Positions 1-9,409 of a stretch of DNA of 64,000 nt are shown piece by piece. The notes beneath the pieces are model-generated. The model made no database searches. It saw only the letters and a list, made by a program, of their open reading frames with translations, and was not told the DNA's origin. The stretch spans positions 2,976,001 through 3,040,000 of the forward strand of contig OY759675.1 in the NCBI GenBank assembly GCA_963662515.1, given 5' to 3'. This DNA is from JAFGDI01 sp963662515 (GTDB taxonomy: Bacteria; Planctomycetota; Phycisphaerae; Sedimentisphaerales; SM23-30). Position numbers and translations under genes: made by a program. The stretch's first letter is position 1, and each line of letters opens with the position of its first letter.

Positions 1-500
1 TAGAACATAGCCGCCTTAACCCGCCCCATCAGGTCCTGCTCGCGTGAGCGAAACTCAGCGATCTGAGCCAGAACCAGGTCTAAAAAGCCGCCTGTCTCTC
101 CAGCCTGAACCATTGCCACATGCACCGGTGAAAATACCCGGGGAAGCTTTCGCATCGAATCTGCCAGTGACATACCCGCAGAAACGAAATCAGATAACAT
201 GCTCCAGTTCTTTTTACAGACAGGCTTGGCCGTCTCCCGCACCAAAATATTAAGAGCCTTACTGAGCGGCACACCCGCAGTCAGCAGATTTGCCAGCTCA
301 CGCGTAAAATTCTCGACATCAGCCTTACTTACCCGCCCGGCATGAACCGCCCCCGCCTGCTCCCGAGTCTCCTTCATATCAACAATATCAAGCCCCATCT
401 CAAAAACGAGCATACGGGCCTTCTCCTGATTAACAGCTTCAACACTGCCCTGAGAGACAACACCCTGGCTATCTATTGCTTTGTACTCAAATTTGATCAT
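1..500 (-). CDS. gspF: Type II secretion / type IV pilus inner-membrane protein GspF (PilC), partial
   Basis: The reverse strand from an ATG at 500 reads MIKFEYKAIDSQG and stays open to the window edge, so only about 166 N-terminal residues are present. The FEYKAID start, the G-rich A-x-L helix that follows, and the later ELANLLTAGVPL and MVQAGE stretches are the hallmarks of the first GspF domain. GspF proteins are polytopic platform proteins that couple the cytoplasmic ATPase to pseudopilus or pilus assembly. The gene starts 15 bases after the stop of gspE, so the two form one operon. Whether it serves secretion or pili cannot be decided from this fragment. Confidence 0.9.
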   Translation of the reverse strand, partial: MIKFEYKAIDSQGVVSQGSVEAVNQEKARMLVFEMGLDIVDMKETREQAGAVHAGRVSKADVENFTRELANLLTAGVPLSKALNILVRETAKPVCKKNWSMLSDFVSAGMSLADSMRKLPRVFSPVHVAMVQAGETGGFLDLVLAQIAEFRSREQDLMGRVKAAMF

Positions 501-515
501 TTGGCTTATTTTTCT

Positions 516-2213
516 TTACTCTGTAACGGCTTGTCCTTTAGCCTTATTCTCATCTTTTGTTACACGCATCAGCTCTTCCAGCGTACTCCTGCCTTCTCGA
601 ATATAACGGAAGGCATCATCACGCAACATTCTCATACCATCTTTTTTAGCCTGAATGGCAATATCTCTGGGGGTGGCATTTTGCAGCAGCATAGTTCTGA
701 TATCTTCAGTAACTACCATTATCTCAAAAATACCAGCACGACCGCTATAGCCTGTGCCCTGACAATCAGAACAGCCGCGACCACGATATATCTTATCGCC
801 AACCTTATCACCAAATAGCAACCTGGCTCTGTCAACTTCTACCTGATCGAGAGGCTCCTTGCATTTTGGACAGATCAGGCGAACTAATCGCTGGGCAATA
901 ACTGCCTCCAGCGACGATGATACCAGATACGGCTCTATGCCCATATCAACCAGACGCACCAGAGCCCCCGGGGCATCATTAGTATGCAGAGTGGAAAACA
1001 CTAAATGGCCCGTCAAGGAAGCCTGCACCGCTATTTCTGCCGTCTCCAGATCGCGGATCTCACCAACCAGAATAACATCAGGGTCATGACGCAGGATCGA
1101 ACGCAAACCCTTGGCAAAGGTAAGCCCTGCTTTATTAGATACCTGTATCTGATTTATACCATGCAATTGATATTCGATCGGGTCTTCGATCGTTATTATC
1201 TTTCTGCCAATATCATTTATATGACTAAGGGCTGCATAAAGCGTAGTGGTCTTTCCGCTGCCCGTCGGACCTGTCACCAAAATAATACCATGCGGCTTGG
1301 TTAATATTTCCTTAAAAATGCTAACATCTTCGCCGCCCATACCAATATTTTCCGGACCGAGCATTACAGCCCCGCGGTCGAGAATACGCAATACCACCGC
1401 CTCGCCATAAAGCATTGGAATAATAGAGACGCGAACATCTATCTCTCTACCAGCCAAAACCAGCTTTATACGACCGTCCTGAGGCACGCGTTTTTCTGCT
1501 ATGTCCAGATGACTGAGTATTTTAATACGCGAAACAATAGCCGGCTGAAATTGCTTAATTTCTGGCGGTATTGAGGCTGCCTGTAGTACACCATCAATAC
1601 GATATCTTACCTGCAGCTCATGCTCGAATGGCTCTATATGTACATCTGTTGCCCTTGACTCTATCGCTTCTGTCAATATCTGATTAACAAAGCGGATCAT
1701 CGAAGCCTCGCCGGAATCTTTTGAAAGGTCGTTCTCTTCTTTATCGCCACGACCCAGATATTCTATTCCCGATTCTCTGGCCTCATCGAACATTGACTGA
1801 ACGGTGTCAGCCCCCAAACCCATAACTTCTTTGATATAACGACTTATCTCAACACTGCCAGCCAGTGCTATCTCAAATTCGATACCGGCAACTACCCGTA
1901 ACTCATCTACCCCGGCAGTATCAAACGGATCGCTCATTATAGCAAAATACTTACCATCTATGTTTACAGGTATTATCTGCCGTTCCAGCAAAATAGCGGC
2001 TGGAAAAGAGGAGATAAATTTCGGGTCACGAACAAGCATATTCGGATCTATCAGCGGATAACCCAGCCTCTGCGAAATATACAATAATGCCTGCTCCTGA
2101 GTCAAACCCTGAGCAAATAAAAAAGAAGCAAGAGACCCCTGACTTTTTGCACCCTGAGCAAGCCAGGGGATCCCTTTTTCTTCTAACATAGTCTGATTGG
2201 TGGAATTAATCAT
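516..2213 (-). CDS. gspE: Type II secretion / pilus assembly ATPase GspE (PilB)
   Basis: This 565-residue protein is a full-length GspE/PilB-type hexameric ATPase that powers secretion or pilus extension from the cytoplasmic face. An N-terminal GspE_N-like region (about 1-130) precedes the catalytic core. Walker A is GPTGSGKT at 315-322, and the Walker B region is VILVGEIRD near 380. The zinc-binding CM domain has cysteine pairs CPKC (448/451) and CSDC (481/484), typical of GspE and PilB but absent from the retraction ATPase PilT. The gspF gene follows directly. The 5' leader contains a short hairpin (2243-2263). Function is secure; the GspE versus PilB distinction is not. Confidence 0.95.
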   Translation of the reverse strand: MINSTNQTMLEEKGIPWLAQGAKSQGSLASFLFAQGLTQEQALLYISQRLGYPLIDPNMLVRDPKFISSFPAAILLERQIIPVNIDGKYFAIMSDPFDTAGVDELRVVAGIEFEIALAGSVEISRYIKEVMGLGADTVQSMFDEARESGIEYLGRGDKEENDLSKDSGEASMIRFVNQILTEAIESRATDVHIEPFEHELQVRYRIDGVLQAASIPPEIKQFQPAIVSRIKILSHLDIAEKRVPQDGRIKLVLAGREIDVRVSIIPMLYGEAVVLRILDRGAVMLGPENIGMGGEDVSIFKEILTKPHGIILVTGPTGSGKTTTLYAALSHINDIGRKIITIEDPIEYQLHGINQIQVSNKAGLTFAKGLRSILRHDPDVILVGEIRDLETAEIAVQASLTGHLVFSTLHTNDAPGALVRLVDMGIEPYLVSSSLEAVIAQRLVRLICPKCKEPLDQVEVDRARLLFGDKVGDKIYRGRGCSDCQGTGYSGRAGIFEIMVVTEDIRTMLLQNATPRDIAIQAKKDGMRMLRDDAFRYIREGRSTLEELMRVTKDENKAKGQAVTE

Positions 2214-2390
2214 AATTTATTGATATCTCAGTTAACTGTCACTGCTCTTCTTTTTAAAGAGCAGACATTTTACGGATAAGCAAGAAGTAAACCACCTGTG
2301 GTATCTCTGTGTAATAAGAAATGAAAATATTAATGAAAGCTCAATTGCCCGACAAAATAACAGGAAACTTACTTTTTACTTATCTCTGAC

Positions 2391-2430
2391 AAAAAACGCT
2401 CTTTACCAGCAAAACATACTGGTAAAGAGC
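2391..2430 (-). terminator. Rho-independent terminator after the Spy-like gene
   Basis: A perfect 12-bp stem (2398-2409 with 2419-2430) encloses a 9-base loop. On the minus strand it is followed by a run of T residues (2391-2397). It lies 19 bases beyond the stop of the gene at 2449-3045 and separates it from the gspE operon. Confidence 0.85.
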
Positions 2431-2448
2431 TGAATATTAGTCAATTAT

Positions 2449-3045
2449 TTAGTCAAGCATACCGAACATGACCAGTTTAGCTTCCTGCTTGAGAGATAGA
2501 ACTTCTTTAAGCTCTTCCTGGGCCTTGATCAGATCCTGACGGGCCTTTTCACGGGCTGTTCTCAGAGCTGTAAGTTTAGCCTTGATCTCATCTGGAGTTG
2601 CAGCTGCATTTTCGAGAATATCGCTTAGCTCATCTGATGCTTTCTGAACAGCTGAAACATCCTCATTCTCGCCTTCCTGAGCATTACGACCACGACGACC
2701 TTCAGGACCACCAGCCGGCTGACCATCACGAGGACCACGACCGGCACCCATGCGACCGCCAAACATACGACCCATGCCGCCCATACCACTGGCATCGCGA
2801 TTGAGGGTCATAACCTTAGTAAGACGAGGACCAACCACAGCCCACTCTTCAGCAGTAATTTCCAACTGCTCTTGCATCATCTGGGCCATTCTCTGCTGCA
2901 TTGCCTCTCTGTCAAAGCCGCCCGGACCCATTCCAGGACCCATTCCCTGCCTGCCAGGACGCTGTCCGGCATTCTGGGCATAACTAACTGTTGCCAACGC
3001 GGCAACTAACATAAACAAACAAGCTGACAATAATGTCTTTTTCAT
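2449..3045 (-). CDS. Secreted Gly/Met/Arg-rich Spy/CpxP-like protein
   Basis: The 198-residue product begins with a clear signal peptide (MKK, hydrophobic stretch, SYA/Q cleavage near residue 23), so it is exported to the periplasm. A low-complexity segment rich in Gly, Met, Pro and Arg (about 27-50 and 85-120) surrounds helical stretches containing QMMQEQLEITAEEW. A long C-terminal amphipathic helix (about 130-190) is rich in Lys, Glu and Ala. This layout resembles small periplasmic Spy/CpxP-type helical proteins common in planctomycetes, but I see no diagnostic LTxxQ motif. An SD-like GGAGA lies about 10 bases upstream of the ATG. It forms its own unit with a strong terminator. No specific function is assigned. 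Confidence 0.7.
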   Translation of the reverse strand: MKKTLLSACLFMLVAALATVSYAQNAGQRPGRQGMGPGMGPGGFDREAMQQRMAQMMQEQLEITAEEWAVVGPRLTKVMTLNRDASGMGGMGRMFGGRMGAGRGPRDGQPAGGPEGRRGRNAQEGENEDVSAVQKASDELSDILENAAATPDEIKAKLTALRTAREKARQDLIKAQEELKEVLSLKQEAKLVMFGMLD

Positions 3046-3210
3046 GATAATTCTGTCTCCAATTTCTGTTTTATAAATTTAATAGCAATTGCTTACTACT
3101 ATGATAACGAGGCACTTCCATGCTTTATTGCACGAAAACAATATCATTTTTTATTAACATTAAGACAATTAGTTATTATTGCTTGTCATATCATGAGATG
3201 CTGATGGTTC

Positions 3211-4023
3211 TTATTTTCCCGGGACAGGTAAATCCAGCTCACTAAGGACCTTTTTCATATCGTCCCATACTTTAGCCCTGGTATCCGGGGTATAGTTTCT
3301 CAGCAGATAAGCCGGGTGATATGTGGCGGCCAGTTTTATCGGCTTATTAAGTCCGGCTGGATGATAATTGTGCATCTTTCCACGCAACTGACCTATTGGC
3401 GTACTGGTCTCCAGCAAAGTATGGGCCGCATGAGTGCCCAGAGCTACTATTACTTCCGGATCTATTATATTCAGTTGCTCATAAAGGAAATGACAGCAAG
3501 ACTCAACTTCACTTTTCTGAGGATCTCTATTATCTGGCGGACGACACTTGAGTATATTGCAAATATATACATCATCACGAGTTAAGCCCATTGCCGCTAT
3601 TATATTATCCAGCAGTTTGCCAGCCCGACCAACAAATGGCCGGCCCTGCTCATCTTCACTCTGGCCGGGAGCCTCGCCAACAAATACCAACCTGGCATTA
3701 GCATTTCCTTCGCCTGGCACTACATTAATTCTGGTCTGGGACAGCGAACAGTTCTGACAGGCAGACACATCTGCGGCCAGAGCTTTTAGCTTTTGTTTTT
3801 TATTCATTATTTCCTCAACCTGCGGGGTCATATAAGCAGGTGCTTGTGTTTCTTGTTCTGGACTCATATCAGATACCTGTGCCCGCTCTATAGCCGGGTG
3901 TGCAGGACCAGATAAAGATATATCACGCAACTGCCCTTTCGGCAACCACTTACCACCAAGCAGTAAATCGCTTTTAAGCTGCTCCCGAATAGTATAAATA
4001 AGTTTTTCTTTTTCGCCTGCCAT
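3211..4023 (-). CDS. Uracil-DNA glycosylase, family 4 (Fe-S type)
   Basis: This 270-residue protein excises uracil from DNA in base-excision repair. The catalytic core starts near residue 85. Motif 1 is GEAPGQSEDEQGRPFVG (116-132), and the C-terminal motif is YHPAYLLR (235-242). Four cysteines, C89, C92, C160 and C176, have the spacing expected for the [4Fe-4S] cluster of family 4 (UDGa) enzymes. About 80 extra N-terminal residues of low similarity precede the core, as in SPO1 polymerase-related members. A weak AAGGGC lies upstream of the ATG. The start is 9 bases past the hslU stop, so it is probably cotranscribed with waaA and hslU. Confidence 0.92.
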   Translation of the reverse strand: MAGEKEKLIYTIREQLKSDLLLGGKWLPKGQLRDISLSGPAHPAIERAQVSDMSPEQETQAPAYMTPQVEEIMNKKQKLKALAADVSACQNCSLSQTRINVVPGEGNANARLVFVGEAPGQSEDEQGRPFVGRAGKLLDNIIAAMGLTRDDVYICNILKCRPPDNRDPQKSEVESCCHFLYEQLNIIDPEVIVALGTHAAHTLLETSTPIGQLRGKMHNYHPAGLNKPIKLAATYHPAYLLRNYTPDTRAKVWDDMKKVLSELDLPVPGK

Positions 4024-4032
4024 AATATGCCC

Positions 4033-5418
4033 TTAGTTTTTATCCTTGTTAACAGCAGCGGCAAAGCCAAAAATGTTCAAATCTTCATCATCTGAGGCAT
4101 CTTTTAGTCTGGCCTTCACAAATTCAGCATCAATTGTGTATTCCGGCTGACAATTGTCCGGGGCATTAAAACTTATCTCTTCTAATACCTTTTCCATCAC
4201 AGCATAGAGCCTTCTGGCACCGATATTCTGCTGATTCGAGTTTATCTCAAAAGCCTTCCGGGCCATCTGTTCGATAGCACAATCGGTAAAAGTAAGCTCA
4301 ACCCCTTCTGTAGCCAGAAGCGCAATTTGCTGCTGAGTAAGGGAATTTTTAGGCTCAGTAAGAATGCGAGCAAATTCCTCCTGGCTAAGGTCTTTGAGTT
4401 TGACCCTTATCGGGAATCTGCCCTGAAGCTCCGGCATAAGATCGGATGGCTTGTTCATGCTAAAAGCACCGGCAGCAATAAAAAGAATATGGTCGGTCTT
4501 AACCATTCCATATTTCGTATTGACCGAGCAACCCTCGACCAAAGGCAAGAGGTCTCGCTGAACGCCCTGACGGGAAACCTCTCCCCCATAGTTATTGCCA
4601 GAGCAGAGCTTGTCGATCTCATCGAGGAAAATGATACCCGATTGCTCAGCCCGTTCCATTGCCTGCTCGATCATCTTATCTTTATCGATAAGTTTTTCCA
4701 TCTCCTGATTCTTAATTATGTTCCGGGCAACTGAAACTTTTACTTTCTTATACGACTTGCTGGTTGGTGTAAGCTGATCGAGTATATCCTGCAATTGCGG
4801 TTCAAACTGATCCATACTGATATTACTGAAAATACTTACTGGTGACTGACCTTTTTTGTCGTAGGGTATCTCTATTTCACGATCTTCCAGCTCATTATTA
4901 CGCAACTGGTCAAGCAGCTTGGCACGATTCTTTTCATACCTTTCTTCTATACCGGCGATCTCTTGGGCGGTAGAGCCAACCGTTGGCACTGGAGCTGGCA
5001 ATAAACGGTCAATAATCGCCTGTTCAGCGGCAACCGATGCCTTTTCCTGATGTATAACACTCATTTCTTCGCGAACCATAGAAATAGCCCGTTCGATAAG
5101 GTCACGCACCATACTTTCAACATCTTTACCAACATAGCCGATCTCGGTAAACTTGGTAGCCTCTACCTTGACAAAAGGAGCACCAACCATTTTTGCCAGT
5201 CGTCTGGCGATCTCTGTTTTACCTACGCCGGTAGGTCCAGCCATGATAATATTCTTTGGTGCAACCTCATTGCGTATCTCTTCGCTTAACTGCTGACGGC
5301 GGCGGCGATTACGAATAGCAATAGCAACTGCCCGCTTGGCATCATGCTGACCAATTATAAATTTATCCAGTTCGGCGACTATCTCACCCGGTGTCATATT
5401 ATTCTTATCTGTATTCAT
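4033..5418 (-). CDS. hslU: ATP-dependent protease ATPase subunit HslU (ClpY)
   Basis: The 461-residue product is an AAA+ unfoldase that normally partners the HslV peptidase. The opening MTPGEIVAELDKFIIGQ is the HslU signature, Walker A is GPTGVGKT (61-68), and Walker B is IIFLDEIDKL near residue 270. An intermediate I-domain lies between them. The partner gene hslV, which usually sits just upstream, is not here: waaA occupies that place with a 1-bp gap. The C-terminus is unusual. Family members normally end in a short DLSRFIL-like tail that docks into HslV. Here the matching DLNIF is followed by GFAAAVNKDKN, and the DNA reads cleanly to the stop. Either HslV is encoded elsewhere or this HslU works differently. 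Confidence 0.93.
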   Translation of the reverse strand: MNTDKNNMTPGEIVAELDKFIIGQHDAKRAVAIAIRNRRRRQQLSEEIRNEVAPKNIIMAGPTGVGKTEIARRLAKMVGAPFVKVEATKFTEIGYVGKDVESMVRDLIERAISMVREEMSVIHQEKASVAAEQAIIDRLLPAPVPTVGSTAQEIAGIEERYEKNRAKLLDQLRNNELEDREIEIPYDKKGQSPVSIFSNISMDQFEPQLQDILDQLTPTSKSYKKVKVSVARNIIKNQEMEKLIDKDKMIEQAMERAEQSGIIFLDEIDKLCSGNNYGGEVSRQGVQRDLLPLVEGCSVNTKYGMVKTDHILFIAAGAFSMNKPSDLMPELQGRFPIRVKLKDLSQEEFARILTEPKNSLTQQQIALLATEGVELTFTDCAIEQMARKAFEINSNQQNIGARRLYAVMEKVLEEISFNAPDNCQPEYTIDAEFVKARLKDASDDEDLNIFGFAAAVNKDKN

Positions 5419-5419
5419 T

Positions 5420-6721
5420 TTATCTGACCACGATCTTCCTGATCTGTTCTATTGTCTTATCTGTAGCACCTTTATGATCGATTATAACTTGACGACCACT
5501 CACGGCTATATTGCTGGCATATTCCTTGTCATCTGACAACCTGACTATCGCCTCTTTGAGAGCTTTTCCTTCCGGCACAACCACTATTCCATTACCGGCT
5601 CTGAGTGCAGTAACAGTCTGATTGAAATTTTCTGTATAAGGACCAACTATTACCGGCTTGCCCAGGGCAGCAGCTTCCATCATATCAGAGCCGCCCATAG
5701 GCACTAATGACCGCCCCACAAAAATAATATCCGCCAGGCTGTAAAACTTTCGCAGGTCACCCATTGTATCGCCTAAGATCACACTTTCAGCATGACAATC
5801 AGCAACAGTGACCTTCCCGCTTTTGACCTGACTGTAGCGAACCAATGCCAGGCCCTTCTTCTCGATAAGGCCGGCAACCTCATCGAACTTTTCCGGCTTA
5901 CGGGGTATTATCGCCAACCGCAGCTTTAACTCTGGACGCTCCTGCATTATCTGGCGATAGCAATCAAGAATTATTTCCTCTTCACCAATACCAGTACTAC
6001 CGGCAACCAATAAAGGCACTTCAGGAGCAATCCTCAACTCCATAGCCAATGCCTCACTGCCACTGACATTATCAGTCACTTCAGCTGTGTCATATTTCAG
6101 CGAGCCAACATTAAATATCTTAGTCGGCTTTACGCCCAGATATTCAAAGCGACTGGCATATTCCTGATCCTGCACCATTACCGCAGAGAGCCGGGCGAAC
6201 ATCGGGCGTATCAGCCAGGCCACTTTCTTATAACGCGGGAAACCCTTACCTGAGCTTATCCGGCCATTGGCAACCACAACCGGGATATTGAGCTTACGGG
6301 CAATACTGGTAAAATTAGGCCACGCCTCCAGTTCCATGAGAATACAAATATCCGGCCGCAGCCTGGTCAATGCACGCTTTACTGCAAAAGTAAAATCAAA
6401 TGGGTAAAACACAACAGTAGCAATATCGCCATAGAGTTTGCGTGCCCGGCTTATGCCAGTATCAGTCGTTGAACTTACCACCAGATCGCAGTCTGGAAAC
6501 TCTCTTTGCAATGCCGCAATAATAGTAGAAGCGGCATTTACCTCTCCCATACTCACTGCATGTATCCAGAAACAGCGGACCGCTCCGGAACGCCGTGGCA
6601 CAAAGCCCAAACGCTGCAACCAGCCTTCACGGTATCGCCCCTGTCGGATCATTCGATATACTATCATCGGAGATATAAGCAGCAGCAGAACACAATATAT
6701 GATATTCAGAATATAAGACAA
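5420..6721 (-). CDS. waaA: 3-deoxy-D-manno-octulosonic acid (Kdo) transferase
   Basis: This 433-residue enzyme adds Kdo from CMP-Kdo to lipid IVA during lipopolysaccharide inner-core synthesis (GT30 family). It is anchored to the cytoplasmic face of the inner membrane by an N-terminal hydrophobic segment (about 3-21). The N-terminal signature HAVSMGE ends at E60, which aligns with the catalytic base of the family. The C-terminal nucleotide-sugar half carries GRSLVPMGGSDMMEAAALGKP, typical of GT-B transferases. It is the first gene of the tight run waaA-hslU-udg, with 1 bp before hslU. Its presence implies an outer membrane with Kdo-containing lipid A. Confidence 0.93.
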   Translation of the reverse strand: MSYILNIIYCVLLLLISPMIVYRMIRQGRYREGWLQRLGFVPRRSGAVRCFWIHAVSMGEVNAASTIIAALQREFPDCDLVVSSTTDTGISRARKLYGDIATVVFYPFDFTFAVKRALTRLRPDICILMELEAWPNFTSIARKLNIPVVVANGRISSGKGFPRYKKVAWLIRPMFARLSAVMVQDQEYASRFEYLGVKPTKIFNVGSLKYDTAEVTDNVSGSEALAMELRIAPEVPLLVAGSTGIGEEEIILDCYRQIMQERPELKLRLAIIPRKPEKFDEVAGLIEKKGLALVRYSQVKSGKVTVADCHAESVILGDTMGDLRKFYSLADIIFVGRSLVPMGGSDMMEAAALGKPVIVGPYTENFNQTVTALRAGNGIVVVPEGKALKEAIVRLSDDKEYASNIAVSGRQVIIDHKGATDKTIEQIRKIVVR

Positions 6722-6773
6722 AAAAAACTCCTGCAGGCCAAAATAAAACTGGCACTATCAAACCAGAAACAGC

Positions 6774-8090
6774 TTATTTCATTATGAACGGCTGGCCTGT
6801 CGCCAATACGACATCTCGCCAGAGAGTACCATCAAGATCTACTACATTCCTTCTGGCTACGCTCATACTTATAGGCACATGCACCAAACGACCATGAATT
6901 GAACTAATAAGCAAGCCTGTCTTGCCCACCATGCCGGCATGAGCAGCACTGGCTCCCAATTGTGCACAATAAATAGAATCCCCCGCTGTTGTAGGAGTAC
7001 TGCGTATTATATAACTTGGATCTATATACTTTATTGAATAATCAATATTATCAGCCTTTAATGCCTCGCCTATCTTATCCTTAAGATATATACCTATATC
7101 AGCTAGTTTCTTATTACCAGAAGCATCTGTGCCATTATCAGCAGTCAACAAGTCCTGACCGGCTCCCTCTGCCACTACTATTACGGCATGGCCGCGAGAG
7201 GCCAGTCGCCTTTTCAAAGCGGTTATCAGGCCATTATCGCCATCAAGGGCAAATGGACTTTCCGGGATGAGTACAAAATTAACATCGGTCATAGCCAGAG
7301 TAGTTGCTGCTGCAATAAAGCCAGATTCACGACCCATGAGCTTAACCAGGCCTATGCCGTTAATGGCATTTTCAGCCTCGGTATGGGCACAGGAAACCGC
7401 ATCAACGGCACGAGAAACCGCAGTAGCAAAACCAAAGGTTCGCTCAACAAAACTCAGATCATTATCAATGGTCTTGGGTACACCAATAACCGAACAATTG
7501 GCTCCTCGGCGCCTGAGCTCATCGGAAATAGCCAGAGCCCCTTTCTGCGTCCCATCACCACCAATAGAGAAAAGCATATTAACACCCAGTCGTTCCAGGG
7601 TATCGGCCATCTCAGCAGTACGAGAGCCATGACCTCGAGAACTGCCCAGAATAGTACCTCCCTGATGATGAATATCTTTCACCAGTTGAGGCGTCAGAAT
7701 GATCGGCTCCAGGCCATATTCCGGCAATAACCCGCGATAGCCAAAGGGAATACCAATAACATTGCGAACACCATAATTATGCCATAAAGTCATAAATATT
7801 GACCTGATAACATTATTCAGACCGGGACATAAACCACCACAGGTAACAATAGCAGCACGCACATATCCTGGCCGAAAATATATCTTCTCACGCGGCCCGG
7901 CCTGCTCCATTGCCGCCATACCTTCACTTTCTGAACTACTGCGATCAGCATCTATATCGATATGATACAATACCTTATCGCTATCTCTGACAAAATTCGC
8001 GACCATATCATTATTGGCCAGTGAAAGTTTCAAGGGCGAATCTATTGTCGCCGCACCCAGTGAATCTATGGTAAAATCCAATTTCGCCAT
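6774..8090 (-). CDS. 6-phosphofructokinase, group III type (probably ATP-dependent)
   Basis: A 438-residue phosphofructokinase that phosphorylates fructose 6-phosphate in glycolysis. The donor site reads CGGLCPGLNNVIR (84-96), with GGDG at 177-180, PKTIDND at 205-211, and MGRESGFIA near 251. In this superfamily, Gly in GGDG marks ATP users and Asp marks pyrophosphate users. Lys in PKTIDND is shared by pyrophosphate enzymes and by the plant/trypanosome-like ATP enzymes. The combination seen here points to the long group III ATP-dependent type. The N-terminal extension of about 70 residues fits that group. It lies 52 bp upstream of waaA on the same strand. Confidence 0.88.
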   Translation of the reverse strand: MAKLDFTIDSLGAATIDSPLKLSLANNDMVANFVRDSDKVLYHIDIDADRSSSESEGMAAMEQAGPREKIYFRPGYVRAAIVTCGGLCPGLNNVIRSIFMTLWHNYGVRNVIGIPFGYRGLLPEYGLEPIILTPQLVKDIHHQGGTILGSSRGHGSRTAEMADTLERLGVNMLFSIGGDGTQKGALAISDELRRRGANCSVIGVPKTIDNDLSFVERTFGFATAVSRAVDAVSCAHTEAENAINGIGLVKLMGRESGFIAAATTLAMTDVNFVLIPESPFALDGDNGLITALKRRLASRGHAVIVVAEGAGQDLLTADNGTDASGNKKLADIGIYLKDKIGEALKADNIDYSIKYIDPSYIIRSTPTTAGDSIYCAQLGASAAHAGMVGKTGLLISSIHGRLVHVPISMSVARRNVVDLDGTLWRDVVLATGQPFIMK

Positions 8091-8182
8091 CGTAACCGTA
8101 TTCCTTTCGGTTCGCTTCGGGGTATAACATTATATCAGCAGGCGGCAATAATATATTACCACCTGCCACCTTGCTCAACAGA

Positions 8183-9409
8183 TCATAATTTTGCTATTCT
8201 TTCCAGGGCCTGACATACATTTTCATAACTGCCAAAAGCACTCAGACGGAAGAAGCCTTCACCTGAAGCGCCAAAGCCGGCACCTGGTGTACCTACCACA
8301 TTGGCCTTATTCAGCAAGAGATCAAAGAAATCCCAGCTACCCATGCCCTCTGGGGTTGCCAGCCAGATATAAGGGGCATCAACACCGCCATAAACCTTAT
8401 AGCCCAGCTTACTGAGGCCTTCACGAATGGTACGGGCATTATTCATATAGAAATCGACCAGGCCGCGAACTTCCTGCCTGCCCTGCTCGCTATATACCGC
8501 AGCGGCAGCAGCCTGTACCGGATAAGATACACCATTGAACTTGGTACAATGGCGACGATTCCAGATATTTTTCACACTTACAGACTCACCTGAAGCTGTC
8601 CAGGCCTTAAGCTCTTCGGGAACTACGGTAAAGGCACAGCGAGTACCTGTAAAACCGGCATTCTTGGAAAAACTGCGGAACTCTATAGCAACTTCCTTTG
8701 CTCCGGGTATCTCATATATCGAATGAGGTATATCCGGGTTTGAGATAAACGCTTCATAAGCAGCATCGAACAGAATAAGTGCCTTATTGGCTCTGGCATA
8801 TTCCACCCACTTCTGCAGGGCCGCTTTTGTAGCTACTGCGCCGGTGGGATTATTGGGATAGCAAAGATAAATTATATCTACCGGCTGACTGGGCAGCTCC
8901 GGCATAAAATCATTTTCCGGAGTACATGGCATATATACCAGACCACCATACTGACCTTTGGCATCTGCCTGACCGGTACGACCTGCCATTACATTGGTAT
9001 CTACATAAACAGGATAAACCGGGTCGGTTATCGCTATCTTGTTATCCAGACCAAATATCTCCTGTATATTGCCCGTATCACACTTTGAACCATCTGAAAT
9101 AAAGATCTCATCTGCTGATATTGCGGCTCCGCGAGCCTGGAAATCATTCGCCGCTATCGCCTCACGCAAAAAGGCATAGCCCTGCTCCGGACCATAACCA
9201 CGAAAACCACTATCGGTCGCCATTTCCTCAACGCCCTTCTGGAACGCCGCTGTAATTGCAGGTGTCAGAGGTTTGGTAACATCACCAATACCCAGGCGAA
9301 TTACCTTTGCCTGTGGATTAGCTGCGGCAAAGGCATTTACCCGACGCGATATTTCAGGGAAAAGGTAACCGGCTTTCAGTTTAAGGTAATTCTCGTTTAT
9401 CTTTATCAT
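8183..9409 (-). CDS. dapL: LL-diaminopimelate aminotransferase
   Basis: A 408-residue fold-type I PLP aminotransferase that converts tetrahydrodipicolinate and glutamate directly to LL-2,6-diaminopimelate, the short DAP/lysine route. The N-terminus (INENYLKLKAGYLFPEI) and IRLGIGDVTKPL are diagnostic of DapL. CYPNNPTGA lies near residue 183, and the PLP-binding lysine is K249 in SFSKNAGFTGTR. The length matches the family. It lies 92 bp upstream of the phosphofructokinase gene. DapL implies DAP-containing peptidoglycan, consistent with a cell-walled planctomycete. Confidence 0.95.
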   Translation of the reverse strand: MIKINENYLKLKAGYLFPEISRRVNAFAAANPQAKVIRLGIGDVTKPLTPAITAAFQKGVEEMATDSGFRGYGPEQGYAFLREAIAANDFQARGAAISADEIFISDGSKCDTGNIQEIFGLDNKIAITDPVYPVYVDTNVMAGRTGQADAKGQYGGLVYMPCTPENDFMPELPSQPVDIIYLCYPNNPTGAVATKAALQKWVEYARANKALILFDAAYEAFISNPDIPHSIYEIPGAKEVAIEFRSFSKNAGFTGTRCAFTVVPEELKAWTASGESVSVKNIWNRRHCTKFNGVSYPVQAAAAAVYSEQGRQEVRGLVDFYMNNARTIREGLSKLGYKVYGGVDAPYIWLATPEGMGSWDFFDLLLNKANVVGTPGAGFGASGEGFFRLSAFGSYENVCQALERIAKL

